DNA from: Chloroflexota bacterium
GTDB lineage: Bacteria; Chloroflexota; Dehalococcoidia; Bin125
Reading direction: 5' to 3'
Length of the DNA stretch: 60,334 nt
NCBI GenBank assembly: GCA_026707335.1
Contig: JAPOXB010000100.1
Span: 1-60,334, forward strand
Under the pieces are notes generated by a model. It was not told where the DNA came from. It worked only from the letters and a program-made list of their open reading frames with translations, and made no database searches. This document shows positions 26,138-35,395 of the stretch, in pieces. The number at the start of each line of letters is the position of its first letter. Positions within the stretch are counted from its first letter, which is position 1. Both the position numbers and the translations under genes were made by a program.

Positions 26138-27172
26138 ATGAACTCCCAGCCCGCCATGCTCGACGACTGCCGGGTGCTGCCGATCTCACTGGGGGCGAAC
26201 TGGGTCTACGCGCTGCCCGCCGCCGACCCGGCCCGCGACGGCATCCTGCTGGTAGACGCCGGGCCCGACTACGACGGCGCCTGGGAGGCGCTGACGGCCC
26301 AGCTCGAGGCGGCGGGGCTGACCCCCGACGACGTCCGTACGGTCGTCGTGACGCACGCCCACATCGACCACTGCGGGCTCGCCCGTCGCTGGCAGGAGAT
26401 GGGGGCGGAGGTCGTCGGGTCGGCGGCGGAGGTCGAGCGCTTCGCGCAGGGCGACCGGGTGGTCCGCTACCAGGAGGACCTCATCGATGGGTTGCTGCGG
26501 GAGGCGGGCTTCCCGGACGAGCGGCGCGAGGAGGCGCTGCGTCGGCGGCGACGCGCCGGCCGCAGCAAGCAGGACGCCGCCCGCGACCGCTGGCCGGCCG
26601 TGCTGCGCGGCACGCCCTTCGCGCCGGACCGCGCCCTGGAGGACGGCGACGTTCTGACCATCGGCGAGCGACAACTGCGCTTCGTCGCCGCGCCGGGGCA
26701 CACGCCGGGCAACGCGGTGTGCCTGGAGGAGGCGTCGGGCTCACTGTTCAGCGGCGACCAACTGCTGCCGCGGATCACGCCCAACCCCGGCATCCACTTC
26801 TTGCGCCCGGACGAGCGCTTCCGCGGCCTGCCCGGCTACACGCGATCGCTGGAGCGCATCGCGACGCTGGGCGCGGAGCACCTCTACCCGGGCCATGGCG
26901 AGCCGCGTCAGACGCCGGTCGGGCAGGCGATCCGCTGGACGCTCGCGCGTCACACGCAGCGGCGGGATCGCCTGCTGCGCTGCCTGCGCGACGGGCCGCT
27001 CACCCCCTACGAGTTGCTGCTCCAGTTCTTCCGCCCGCGGCCGGACGCCCGCCTGCTGCCCGCCTTCGCCGAGGTGCAGGGGCACATCGACGTGCTGCTG
27101 GAGCGCGGGGAGATCGTCGAGGAGCAGTCCGAGGGCGCGGTGCAAGTGCGCCTGGCCGGCGCTACTGGGTGA
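26138..27172 (+). CDS. Metallo-beta-lactamase fold hydrolase
   Basis: The 344-residue protein has THAHIDH at residues 72-78, the second metal ligand region FVAAPGHTPGN, FSGDQLLPR and LYPGHGEP, all in the usual order for a two-metal MBL domain. A C-terminal winged-helix-like extension (about 75 residues, HTQRRDRLLRCL) resembles that of LACTB2-type hydrolases. Substrate is unknown; thioesterase-like roles are common. The end overlaps the vWA gene end by 11 bases, tail to tail. Confidence 0.87.
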   Translation: MNSQPAMLDDCRVLPISLGANWVYALPAADPARDGILLVDAGPDYDGAWEALTAQLEAAGLTPDDVRTVVVTHAHIDHCGLARRWQEMGAEVVGSAAEVERFAQGDRVVRYQEDLIDGLLREAGFPDERREEALRRRRRAGRSKQDAARDRWPAVLRGTPFAPDRALEDGDVLTIGERQLRFVAAPGHTPGNAVCLEEASGSLFSGDQLLPRITPNPGIHFLRPDERFRGLPGYTRSLERIATLGAEHLYPGHGEPRQTPVGQAIRWTLARHTQRRDRLLRCLRDGPLTPYELLLQFFRPRPDARLLPAFAEVQGHIDVLLERGEIVEEQSEGAVQVRLAGATG

Positions 27173-30100
27173 GGCGGCGGTAGAGGGAGGGCAGGCGGCG
27201 CGGCAGCGACTCGATGTCGCCGACGACCTCGTAGCCCATGTCCTCGCACATCTGCTTGAGGTAGTCGTGCCCGGCCCGGTCGACGGTGAGGCAGAAGGGG
27301 GTCATGCCCTCGCGGCGGGCCTCGGTGAGCGCCATCTTGGTGTCGTGGATGGCGTACTCCTTCTCCGTGCGGTCGCGCCCGTAGCCGTGGTCCTGGGGGC
27401 GGCCGTCCGAGAGCAGCACCAGGATCTGCACCTTGGCGGCGGTCTGCTTGAGCTTGTAGATGCAGTGCCGGATGGCCGGACCCATGCGCGTGCTGCGCAC
27501 CGGTGCGACCTTGTCGAGCCGCTCCTTGGCGTCGTTGTTGAGCGTCTCGTCCATGTCCTTGATGACGAAGAATTCCACGTTGTCGCGGCCGTAACCGCTG
27601 AAGCCGTAGACGCCGTAGGTATCGCCGATCGTCTCCAGCGCCTCGATCAGCAGGACGGCGGCCTCCTTCTCCAGGTCGATGATGCGCTTGGCCGGGTGGC
27701 GCGCGTCCTGCGCCCGCTTCTGCGCCCACCAACTCAGGTACTTGCGGGGGTCGTCGTCGAAGTTGTTGTCCGTCCCCTCGGGACGGGGCTGGTGCTTGGT
27801 GATCTCCTCGTCGGTCGAGGCCGACATGTCCAGGAGGAACGCTACCGCGACGTCGCGCTCCACCTTGTTGCGCCGGTAGTAGAGCTTGGCCTCCGACTGC
27901 GCCTGCGCCTTGCGCTCGACGATCCACTCGATCACGCCGTCCAGGTCGTAGTCGTCGCCGTCGGGCAGCCGCTTGATCTTGCGGAACATCTCGGGCTTGA
28001 GCTGCTCGAACTGGCGCCGCGTCTCCTGCACCAGTTGCGCGTAGTCGGACAGGGTGCGCTGGTAGTAGTCGATCTCGCCGTGCTCCATGCGCATCTCCTG
28101 CACGCGGCACCAGCGGGGCTTGTAATCGGAGGCGCGGAAGTCCCACTCGTCGTAGTAGAACGACTCGGCGATCTCCGGCAGCGGCTCGCCGCTGTCCTCG
28201 GGGTCGCTGCCGTCGCCGCGCTTGCCCGCCTGCTGCTGGGCGGCCTGCTGGATCTGCTGCTCGACCTCCTTCATCAGGTTGTCGAGGAACATCCCCGACG
28301 ACTCGTCCAGGTCGCCCTCCGACAACTCCGTGATGTTGATCTCGGTCGACTTCTCCAGCAGCTCCTGCAGTTGCTCCTTGCTCAGTTGCACGGGCGGGGT
28401 ATCGCCGTCGCCCATCTGCTGGTTCTTGAGCTTCATCAGCAACTGCACGAGCTCCGGCTTGAAGTCGCCGCGGAAGTCGATCGGCTCGGGCGACTCGTAG
28501 GGCTGCTCCTCGCCCTGGGGCAGGTTGGGCTGGTACGACTCCATCTGGCCGTCGCCGCTGCCGGGGCCGATGTCGACCATCTCCTCGTCGGCCGCCCCCT
28601 CCGTCATCTCCGACCAGTCGGCCTCGTCCAACTCCACGTTGGGGACCTGCCGGATCCAGTCGTAGAGCACGCGGGTGGCGGCGCCGGAGTCCTCGACGGT
28701 CGCGCCCTCCTCGCGGATGCGGCCCAGGATGCCCAGCGGGCGCTGCATGACCGCGTGCAGCTCGGCGGGCCAGTGCAGCCGCAAGCCCTCGTCGAGCGAG
28801 GCGCGCAGCAGGTTCTCGATCATCGCCTGGCGGACGGGCATCTCCTCCAGCGGGCGGCGCCTTTCGAGGGCGGCCTCCTGCAGCCGCGACATCGGCCGGC
28901 GGATGCCCGCGTACTCGCGCTTGACCATCGTGTCGATGCGGGTGTCCTCGACGATGGTGAAGATGTCGTGCGCCAGCCGGCGGTCGGCGAAGCCGTCGAA
29001 GAAGCGCTCCATGGCCGTGACGGCCTCGGCCTGCTCGGGGTCGCGCGCGGGGGCGTCCTCGCGAGCGGCGCGCTGGAAGATGCGCCCCGGCCGGGCGTAA
29101 TCGAAGGCGAAGGAGCCGAACTCCAGGCGCGCGGCCTGATGCGTGGCGAAGACCTTGTAGACCGCGAAGTTCTCGTCCTTCTCGGTGTACTGCTCGACGG
29201 TCGGCGGCAGGTAGATGGCCGTGCCCTCCGTCGTGGGGCTGCTCTCGTCGACCCAGCCGACGCCCTTCTCGGCCAGCTGCTCGGCCGAGTGCACGGCCAC
29301 GTCGGCGCCGGTCAGCGCCTTGCAGTACATGCGGATCAATTCGGAGACGCGCTCCAACTCCACCCGCGACGAGAGCGCCTCGATGATGTCCTCGCCCTTG
29401 GACGACTCCAGGCGGAAGAAGGCCTCGCCGCCGTCGGGGCTCACGTCCAGGATCTGCCGGCCCGCCTCCTGCCAGCGCGGCAGGTCCTCGGGGCGCAGCC
29501 GCCGCAGCACCTCGGGGGCGGACTTGACGAACTCCATCGCGGCGATGCCGGAGGTGGGCGCGATGCCCTCGGCCAGTTCGAGCATGTCGCGGTGGGCGTC
29601 GCGGTCGATCTCCGCCAGCGACTGCGCGGCCTCCATGAAGTAGGGATGCCCCAGCCGCCCCACGCCGACCGCCACGCGGCCCGCCAGGGCCAGGAAGCGC
29701 GCCCGCTGCTGCGGGTGCAGATGGCGCACCAGCGTGGGTCCGCGCTCGAAGTAGACGCGCGCGTCGACCCAGGCCGTGCCCGCGACCACGGAACCGAACT
29801 CCAGGAACGGCGCCCGGTCGGGCCGGTCGAGCTGGCCCAGCACGTCGGGCGACATATTCAGGCAGGCGCTGGCCAGTTCGTAGGAGTGGCCGGCCAGCGA
29901 CTCGACCAGGTCGACCAGCAGCCGCATCTGGTTGAGCGGCAGTTGGGGCAGCACTTGGGGGCTGACCTCGAAGTACTGCGCGGCCAGCGAGCCCGACTTC
30001 CAGGTGCCCTTGTAGAGCGAGCGCCCCTGCGCCGCCCAGTCGGGCGCCTGCGTGACGGAGAGGTATTGCAGCGAGGCGGGGCTCGACCGGAAGTAGGCCC

Positions 30101-30419
30101 CGGCCAGCGCCGGCGAGGCCTCGACGAGTTCCACGCCGGTGCGGGTCCACTCGCGGAAGCGGCTGAAGGTCAGCCGCTCCAGCATGCCGGGGCTGGCGCG
30201 GAAGTACTCGCCCGCCGCCTCCCAGGAGCGCAGCGAGTGCCGCGCGATCTCGACGCCGTCGTCGGCCCACGAGGCGAGTTCCTGCGGGGCCAGGACCGGC
30301 GCCAGGGCGCCGCGCGCGGCCTCGTAGTCCTGCTGCAGGCTGGGCGGGAACGCGCCCAGGGCCTCCTGCGCCCGGTCGAGCGTGTCAGCCACGGGGCACC
30401 AGCCGGGGAGGGAGGGCAT
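27162..30419 (-). CDS. Giant vWA protein (NorD/CbbO-like) with 37-residue N-terminal repeats
   Basis: The 1085-residue protein ends in a vWA domain with MIDAS DMSAS at 864-868, GFSGYG, and VLLSDG. Such proteins pair with MoxR/CbbQ ATPases to activate metal enzymes. Unlike classical NorD (about 640 residues), the N-terminus is a solenoid: aromatic-led motifs (YFRASPGMLERL, YFRSSPASLQYL, YFEVSPQVLPQL, CLNMSPDVLGQL, YFERGPTLVRHL and others) recur at residues 72, 109, 149, 186, 223, 260, 297 and 334, mostly 37 apart. An acidic linker (about 595-745) separates it from the vWA domain. It is 3 bases after the phosphoesterase gene. Confidence 0.88.
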   Translation of the reverse strand: MPSLPGWCPVADTLDRAQEALGAFPPSLQQDYEAARGALAPVLAPQELASWADDGVEIARHSLRSWEAAGEYFRASPGMLERLTFSRFREWTRTGVELVEASPALAGAYFRSSPASLQYLSVTQAPDWAAQGRSLYKGTWKSGSLAAQYFEVSPQVLPQLPLNQMRLLVDLVESLAGHSYELASACLNMSPDVLGQLDRPDRAPFLEFGSVVAGTAWVDARVYFERGPTLVRHLHPQQRARFLALAGRVAVGVGRLGHPYFMEAAQSLAEIDRDAHRDMLELAEGIAPTSGIAAMEFVKSAPEVLRRLRPEDLPRWQEAGRQILDVSPDGGEAFFRLESSKGEDIIEALSSRVELERVSELIRMYCKALTGADVAVHSAEQLAEKGVGWVDESSPTTEGTAIYLPPTVEQYTEKDENFAVYKVFATHQAARLEFGSFAFDYARPGRIFQRAAREDAPARDPEQAEAVTAMERFFDGFADRRLAHDIFTIVEDTRIDTMVKREYAGIRRPMSRLQEAALERRRPLEEMPVRQAMIENLLRASLDEGLRLHWPAELHAVMQRPLGILGRIREEGATVEDSGAATRVLYDWIRQVPNVELDEADWSEMTEGAADEEMVDIGPGSGDGQMESYQPNLPQGEEQPYESPEPIDFRGDFKPELVQLLMKLKNQQMGDGDTPPVQLSKEQLQELLEKSTEINITELSEGDLDESSGMFLDNLMKEVEQQIQQAAQQQAGKRGDGSDPEDSGEPLPEIAESFYYDEWDFRASDYKPRWCRVQEMRMEHGEIDYYQRTLSDYAQLVQETRRQFEQLKPEMFRKIKRLPDGDDYDLDGVIEWIVERKAQAQSEAKLYYRRNKVERDVAVAFLLDMSASTDEEITKHQPRPEGTDNNFDDDPRKYLSWWAQKRAQDARHPAKRIIDLEKEAAVLLIEALETIGDTYGVYGFSGYGRDNVEFFVIKDMDETLNNDAKERLDKVAPVRSTRMGPAIRHCIYKLKQTAAKVQILVLLSDGRPQDHGYGRDRTEKEYAIHDTKMALTEARREGMTPFCLTVDRAGHDYLKQMCEDMGYEVVGDIESLPRRLPSLYRRLTQ

Positions 30420-30422
30420 CGT

Positions 30423-31040
30423 TCATCGGCCGCGGCTCCCCGAGTGCTTCGCGATGGTCCGGGTGGGATCGGAGAAGTCGCCGATCTGCACGGCGTCGGT
30501 CTCCGTGTCCAGCACAGCATAGGAGACCTGGAAGTCGTTGTTCGGATCTCGCGGGTCGCCGATGGAGCCGGGGTTCACGACCAGCGCCCGCCCGATCCGC
30601 CGCGCCATCTGGTAGTGCGTGTGTCCGTAGATGATGTAGTCGGCCTCCTCGGCGGCGAGTTTGCGCAGCTCCGGGCTGGATGGGTACAGGTAGTCGCGGT
30701 TGGGTGCCCAGGGCGTGGCGTGGAACATCAGCAGGCGCTTGCCGCCCAGCTGCACGCGGATCGTCGAGGGCTGGGCGCGCGTCCACTCCAGCAACTCCTG
30801 GTCCACGCGCGGCGACTGCTGCGCGCGGATGCCCGCCGGGCTGAGCAGGATCTCCTCGTGGTTGCCCAGCACGTAGCGCGCGCCGACCTCGCGCAGGCGC
30901 GCGGCGACCTCGTTGGAGAAGCGGAACTGGTAGCAGGCGTCGCCGGCGCAGAGCAACTCATCGACGGCGCCCATCCGCTCGATGGCGATGTCGAGCGCCT
31001 CGATGTTGCCGTGTACGTCGGAGACGATGCCGAGCCGCAC
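30423..31040 (-). CDS. Calcineurin-like metallophosphoesterase (YfcE/MJ0936-like)
   Basis: The 205-residue protein has the five metal-binding motifs in order: GIVSDVHGN, GDACY, GNHEE, FHATPW and YGHTHYQ, and so should be a dinuclear-metal phosphodiesterase. The order and size fit the YfcE/MJ0936 family. The start codon is GTG. It is placed between the AAA ATPase (20 bases) and the vWA gene (3 bases), an unusual position that suggests a shared function or at least shared expression. Confidence 0.9.
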   Translation of the reverse strand: MRLGIVSDVHGNIEALDIAIERMGAVDELLCAGDACYQFRFSNEVAARLREVGARYVLGNHEEILLSPAGIRAQQSPRVDQELLEWTRAQPSTIRVQLGGKRLLMFHATPWAPNRDYLYPSSPELRKLAAEEADYIIYGHTHYQMARRIGRALVVNPGSIGDPRDPNNDFQVSYAVLDTETDAVQIGDFSDPTRTIAKHSGSRGR

Positions 31041-31059
31041 GCCGCTACCCGGAGATCCG

Positions 31060-31956
31060 TTACTCGAAGATCGAGGAGATGACCTCCTCGATGCTGCGCT
31101 GCACGTCGCCGTCGTCGGTCAGGGCCCAGGCCACGGCGACCTGGCAGGCGCGGCGCGGCGCGATGCCGTTCTGGATCAGCTTGCCGGCGTAGATCAGCAG
31201 CCGCGTGCTGGCGCCCTCGGAGAGGCCGTGCTCGCGCAGGTTGCGCACCTTCTCCGCCATCTTGGCGAGGTTCATTGCGACGTCCATGTCGACGCCCGAC
31301 TCGTGCGCCACGATGCGCGCCTCCGTCTCGCGCGGCGGGTAGCCGAACTCGATCGAGATGAACCGCTGACGGGTGCTCTGCTTGAGGTCCTTGAGCGCGC
31401 TCTGGTAGCCGGGGTTGAAGGAGATGACCAGCAGGAAGCCGTCGCGCGCCTGCAGCAGCTGCGACTTCTTCTCGATCGGCAGGATGCGGCGGTGGTCGGT
31501 GAGGGGGTGGATGAGGACGGTCGTGTCCTTGCGCGCCTCCACGACCTCGTCCAGGTAGCAGATCGCGCCCGCCTTGACGGACCGCGCGAGCGGCCCGTCG
31601 ATCCACTTCGTCTCCTCGCCCTCCAGCAGGTAGCGGCCGACGAGGTCGCTGGCGGTCAGGTCCTCGTGACAGGCGACGGTGACCAGCGGCAGGTTGTCCT
31701 CGGACTCGATCACCTTGCGGCCGTCGCGGATGACGAGGGCCGGCCGGTTGAGGTGGTAGGCCATGTACTCGACGAAGCGGGTCTTGCCGCAGCCCGTGGG
31801 GCCCTTCAGCAGGACGGGCACCTTCGAGTCCCAGGCCGCCTGGAAGAGTTCCACTTCGTCCCCGACCGGCACGTAGTAGGGCTCCTCCTCGGCGCGGAAC
31901 TCCTCGACGGCCCAGGAGCGGTACTGCGTGATGGTGCCTTCGGAAGCGGTGGTCAT
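31060..31956 (-). CDS. CbbQ/NirQ/NorQ-family AAA+ ATPase (MoxR group)
   Basis: The 298-residue protein has Walker A GPTGCGKT at 52-59, Walker B ICYLDEVVEARKD, sensor 1 VISFNPGYQ and the arginine finger region STRQRFISIEFGYP. CbbQ/NorQ ATPases act with a vWA partner (CbbO/NorD) to insert or repair metal cofactors. The partner is very likely the giant vWA protein two genes on. No Rubisco, nitric oxide reductase or other known client is in the window. It is 59 bases after coaE. Confidence 0.92.
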   Translation of the reverse strand: MTTASEGTITQYRSWAVEEFRAEEEPYYVPVGDEVELFQAAWDSKVPVLLKGPTGCGKTRFVEYMAYHLNRPALVIRDGRKVIESEDNLPLVTVACHEDLTASDLVGRYLLEGEETKWIDGPLARSVKAGAICYLDEVVEARKDTTVLIHPLTDHRRILPIEKKSQLLQARDGFLLVISFNPGYQSALKDLKQSTRQRFISIEFGYPPRETEARIVAHESGVDMDVAMNLAKMAEKVRNLREHGLSEGASTRLLIYAGKLIQNGIAPRRACQVAVAWALTDDGDVQRSIEEVISSIFE

Positions 31957-32015
31957 GAGCGTCCTCTCCGGTCCCGGCGCCCGCGCGGGCGACGATGCGT
32001 TAGCGCGACGCGGCG

Positions 32016-32627
32016 TCAGCCGGTCGCGGCGATCCGATCTTGCAGCGCGCTCCAGGCAGCTTCTACCCGGCCGCGGACTTGGTCCAGGGAACAGTCGGTG
32101 CGGATGACGACGTCGCCGCGCGCCTCCCGTTCGGCGTTGCCGAGTTGCGAGGCGATGCGCTTGCCCGCCTCCTCGGCGCTGAAGCCGTTGCGATCCATCA
32201 GCCGCTGCCTCGCGACGTCGGGCGGCGCGCTGATCACCCAGACCTCGTCGAAGTGGCTCTCCCAGCCCGCCTCGAACAGGACGGCGGCCTCCACCGCGGC
32301 CACGGACGCGCCGGCAGCGCGCGCCAGATCCAACTCCTCGTCGACGAGCTCGGCGATGGCGGGCCAGACGATGTCGGTCAGCTTGGTCATCTCCGTCGGC
32401 GCGCCGAACACCCTCGCGCCCAGCGCGGCGCGGTCGATCGTCCCGCCGGGGCCGACGATCTCCTCGCCGAAGGCGGCGACGACCTGGGCGTGCGCGGCCG
32501 CGCCGGGCTCGTACACCCGGTGGCCCAGCTTGTCGGCGTCGACCACCGTCGCGCCGAGGTCGGCCAGCGCGGCCGTGACCGTGGACTTGCCGGAGGCGAT
32601 CCCCCCGGCGAGACCGATCGAGCGCAT
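32016..32627 (-). CDS. coaE: Dephospho-CoA kinase
   Basis: CoaE phosphorylates dephospho-CoA in the last step of CoA synthesis. The 203-residue protein starts MRSIGLAGGIASGKST with the P-loop, has VVDADKLGH, and the late VEAAVLFEAGW and SQLGNAEREARGD segments of the family. It is the first of a minus-strand series leading to the ATPase and vWA genes. Confidence 0.94.
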   Translation of the reverse strand: MRSIGLAGGIASGKSTVTAALADLGATVVDADKLGHRVYEPGAAAHAQVVAAFGEEIVGPGGTIDRAALGARVFGAPTEMTKLTDIVWPAIAELVDEELDLARAAGASVAAVEAAVLFEAGWESHFDEVWVISAPPDVARQRLMDRNGFSAEEAGKRIASQLGNAEREARGDVVIRTDCSLDQVRGRVEAAWSALQDRIAATG

Positions 32628-32964
32628 GTGTCTGCTCTCCCATCGGAGACGGTCGCTCCGGCCGCCGTGAGACCGGGGCCGGCGTCGGCGATGCTGGTGC
32701 GAATCATAGGGAAGGGCCCCGGCGGACCCGGTGGGGAGGCTAGCCAGCCCGGATCGGCAGCGTCAACTGGTCAACGCACGGGGCAACCGGCGCGCGCGAC
32801 CGCCGGCCGCCGGGCGGCGTATCGAATGGAAAGGGCCGGACATTCGCCGCGTTCGCCCGGGTCTGCGTCTGTTCAATTCGATGGCGACGACCCGGCGGCG
32901 GCTCTGATACGGTCCGGCGCATACCGCGAGAGCCCGGCCGTCACGGCCCCGATGCGGAGTTCGC
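32628..32964. other. 337-base divergent gap between coaE and a DinB-like gene
   Basis: No coding frame of quality is seen. A TATGAT (minus, 32708-32703) could be the coaE -10, though no -35 fits. GTCAAC is repeated directly at 32762-32767 and 32770-32775. TGATAC at 32905-32910 could be the -10 for the plus-strand gene. The region is slightly less GC-rich than genes around it but has no strong hairpin. Confidence 0.5.
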
Positions 32965-33441
32965 ATGGTCGTTGAAGCGCTCAGCAGCACCGCCGACCTG
33001 GCCGACGCGCGCGAGAAGCTCGTGCAGAGCTTCGCCGGCCTCGACGACGCGCTGCTCGACCTGCCGGACGTGGTCGGGCGGTGGAGCATCCGCCAGACGC
33101 TGGCGCACCTGCTGGGCTGGGACGCCTGGGGCGTGATGGCGATCGTGGCGCTGGAGCGCGGCCGGGAGGTCGCGGAGCCCGACGACGACGCGATGAACCG
33201 GGACTGGTTGCGGCGCACGCGGTCACTGAGCGGCGCCGAGTTGCAGCGGCTGCTGCGCGCCTCCCGCCGCGAGATGCTCGACCTGCTGGCGGCGATGCCG
33301 GACGAAGTGCGGTCGCAACCGCGCTACGACCTGGGCGGCGCCATGCTGTCGCCCGACGAATTCGTCGACGGCTTCATCGACCACGACGCCGAGCACGCGT
33401 CGGAGATCCGCGCCTGGCGCAAGGCCCGCGGGAACGCCTAA
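32965..33441 (+). CDS. DinB-like four-helix-bundle protein (ClbS/DUF1706 style)
   Basis: The 158-residue helical protein has WSIRQTLAHLLGWDAWG and DHDAEHASEIRAW, the positions where DinB superfamily proteins bind a metal with three His. It fits best with the ClbS/DUF1706 or DinB group, whose members are thiol transferases or hydrolases. Substrate is unknown. Its stop overlaps the etfA stop tail to tail by 4 bases. It is the only plus-strand gene between 27.2 and 44.7 kb. Confidence 0.75.
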   Translation: MVVEALSSTADLADAREKLVQSFAGLDDALLDLPDVVGRWSIRQTLAHLLGWDAWGVMAIVALERGREVAEPDDDAMNRDWLRRTRSLSGAELQRLLRASRREMLDLLAAMPDEVRSQPRYDLGGAMLSPDEFVDGFIDHDAEHASEIRAWRKARGNA

Positions 33442-34424
33442 GCGTCGGCGACCAGCCGCTTGAGTTCCGCCTCCAACTGGGGCAGCACCTTCTTGTAGTC
33501 ATCGACGATGCCGAAGCGCGAGTAGCGGAAGATGTTGGCGTCGGGGTCCTTGTTGATCGCGACGATGTTCTTGCTGCCGCCGCAGCCGGCCATGTGCTGA
33601 CTGGCTCCGCTGATGGCGATGGCGACGTACAACTCTGGCGACACCACGGTGCCCGTCAGCCCCACCTGCTGGCTGGGCGGGTACCAGCCCAGGTCGCAGG
33701 CGGCGCGGCTGGCCCCCACGGCGGCGCCGAGATCGGCGGCGATGCGCTCCAAGTCGGCGAAGGCCTCGGGCGCGCCCAGGCCGCGGCCGCCGGATACGAC
33801 GATGCCGGCGTCCTCCAGCCGCACCCCGGCCGAGTCGGCGGTCTCCTTCTCCAGCAGGCGGGCGCGCGCGGCGCCCGGGGCCGCCGCCACCGGCACGACC
33901 TCCCCCGTGCGGCCGGCGTCCTCCGGCAGCGGATCCTGCGACTTGGCACGCACCGTCACGACCTGCGGGTCGCTCTCCACGGTGACGACCTGGCGGGCGT
34001 TGCCGCCGTAGCAGGAGCGCGTGACCCGCACGCGGCCGTCGCCGGCCTCCAACTCCAGCGCGTCCATGGCGACGGCGCTGCCCAGCCGGGTGGCCAGCCG
34101 CGGCGCGAGGTCGCGGCCCATGCTCGTCTGGCCGAAGAGCACGACGGCCGGCGCCGCCTGCTCGACGATCGCCGCCGCGACGGGCAGATAGGCGTCGGCG
34201 CCGTACTGCGCGAGGGCGGCGTCCTGGGCCGTGTAGACGGCGCCCGCGCCGGCGGCGATGGCGGCCTGCGCCACGGCGTCCAACTCCGCGCCGATCAGCG
34301 CGCAGGCAACGCCGTCGCCGCCGAGGGCGGCGTTGAGACGCGTCGCGGCGCCCAGCAGTTCGGCCGTGATGGCGGCCGGGCCGCCGCCGGGGGCGCTCTC
34401 TCCGAAGACGAGGATGCTGGCCAT
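33438..34424 (-). CDS. etfA: Electron transfer flavoprotein subunit alpha
   Basis: EtfA holds FAD and carries electrons from acyl-CoA dehydrogenases. The 328-residue protein has the N-terminal Rossmann-like half and the C-terminal FAD signature (SGGRGLG, then SPELYVAIAISGASQHMAG and KNIVAINKDPDANIF). The ATG at 34424 was chosen over an in-frame start 7 codons upstream; its ribosome-binding site is weak. It is 49 bases after etfB. Confidence 0.94.
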   Translation of the reverse strand: MASILVFGESAPGGGPAAITAELLGAATRLNAALGGDGVACALIGAELDAVAQAAIAAGAGAVYTAQDAALAQYGADAYLPVAAAIVEQAAPAVVLFGQTSMGRDLAPRLATRLGSAVAMDALELEAGDGRVRVTRSCYGGNARQVVTVESDPQVVTVRAKSQDPLPEDAGRTGEVVPVAAAPGAARARLLEKETADSAGVRLEDAGIVVSGGRGLGAPEAFADLERIAADLGAAVGASRAACDLGWYPPSQQVGLTGTVVSPELYVAIAISGASQHMAGCGGSKNIVAINKDPDANIFRYSRFGIVDDYKKVLPQLEAELKRLVADA

Positions 34425-34473
34425 GGGGGTTTCTTTCCGACGCACTATCCGGCGCCGCCGGGCCGCGGCCCGG

Positions 34474-35280
34474 CTAGACGAGCTTGGCTTCGCGCAGTTT
34501 GGCGGCGAGCAGACCGGCCTTCTCCTCGGCGGTGTCGGCCTCGATGAACTCGCACTCGGTCTCGTTCCGCGGCTGGTAGAGGGCGTGCATCTTGACGCGC
34601 GCCCCGGTCGCGCCGATCTCGCCCGGGTCGAGGCCGAGGTCGGCGGGGGTCCACACAGTGACCTGCTTGCGCGCCGCCTGCATGATCTGGCGCAGCTGCG
34701 GGTAGCGCGGGTCGCCGAATTCGTTGCTGATCGTGAGTACGGCGGGCGTCGGCGTGCTGATCGACTCGAAGCCGTCGGCGACGACGCGCGACACGCGGAT
34801 CTCGCCGTCGGCCAGCTCGGCCGAGCGCAGCACCGTCACGGAGGGCAGGCCGAGCAGCTCCGCCACGATGCTGCCCACCGTCCCCTGGTCGAGGTCGGCG
34901 GCCTGGCGGCCGAAGATGAGCACGTCGGGCAGGCCGATCTTCTCGATCGCCTTGGCCAGCGCGAGGGCCGTCGTCCAGGCGTCGCCGCCCTCGAAAGCGG
35001 GGTCGTTGAGCTGGTAGCCCTCGTCGGCGCCCATCGCGAGGCCGGTCTTGATGGCGTCGCGGGCGGAGTCGGGCCCCAGCGACAGCACGGAGATCGTGCC
35101 CGCGCCGCCGTCGGCCTCGCGCAGTCGCAGGGCGGCCTCGACGGCCTGCTGGTCGAAGGGGTTGATCACGGGCGAGACGCCGGGCGCCTCGACCACCCGC
35201 ATCGCCGCCTCATCGACGCTGAAGGCGGCGGCGGGCGTCTCCGGGTCGGGGATCTGTTTGACGCAGACGATCGCGTCCAT
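34474..35280 (-). CDS. etfB: Electron transfer flavoprotein subunit beta
   Basis: The 268-residue protein starts DAIVCVKQIPDPE and has NPFDQQAVEAALRLRE, the AMP-binding region IFGRQAADLDQGTVGS, and the recognition loop ISNEFGDPRYPQLRQIM. The absence of obvious extra cofactor motifs suggests a normal rather than bifurcating ETF, but that needs structure-level comparison. It lies 115 bases after the HdrD-like gene, and forms an ETF with etfA. Confidence 0.94.
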   Translation of the reverse strand: MDAIVCVKQIPDPETPAAAFSVDEAAMRVVEAPGVSPVINPFDQQAVEAALRLREADGGAGTISVLSLGPDSARDAIKTGLAMGADEGYQLNDPAFEGGDAWTTALALAKAIEKIGLPDVLIFGRQAADLDQGTVGSIVAELLGLPSVTVLRSAELADGEIRVSRVVADGFESISTPTPAVLTISNEFGDPRYPQLRQIMQAARKQVTVWTPADLGLDPGEIGATGARVKMHALYQPRNETECEFIEADTAEEKAGLLAAKLREAKLV

Positions 35281-35395
35281 CGTGCATGCTCCTTGACGCC
35301 GGCGGGGGCGTGCGCGGCGATCCTCGTGCCGCCCGCGGCGCGCATCCAGCCGGGGGCATTCTTGCGCCGCGACGGGGCCCAATCAAACGGCTGCG

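Noticed and set aside
26895..31082. Plus-strand open frame of about 1395 codons opposite the vWA/phosphoesterase/ATPase genes
   Set aside because: Its translation is Leu/Val/Arg/His-rich without any domain, and the minus strand holds three clear families. High GC creates long antisense frames.
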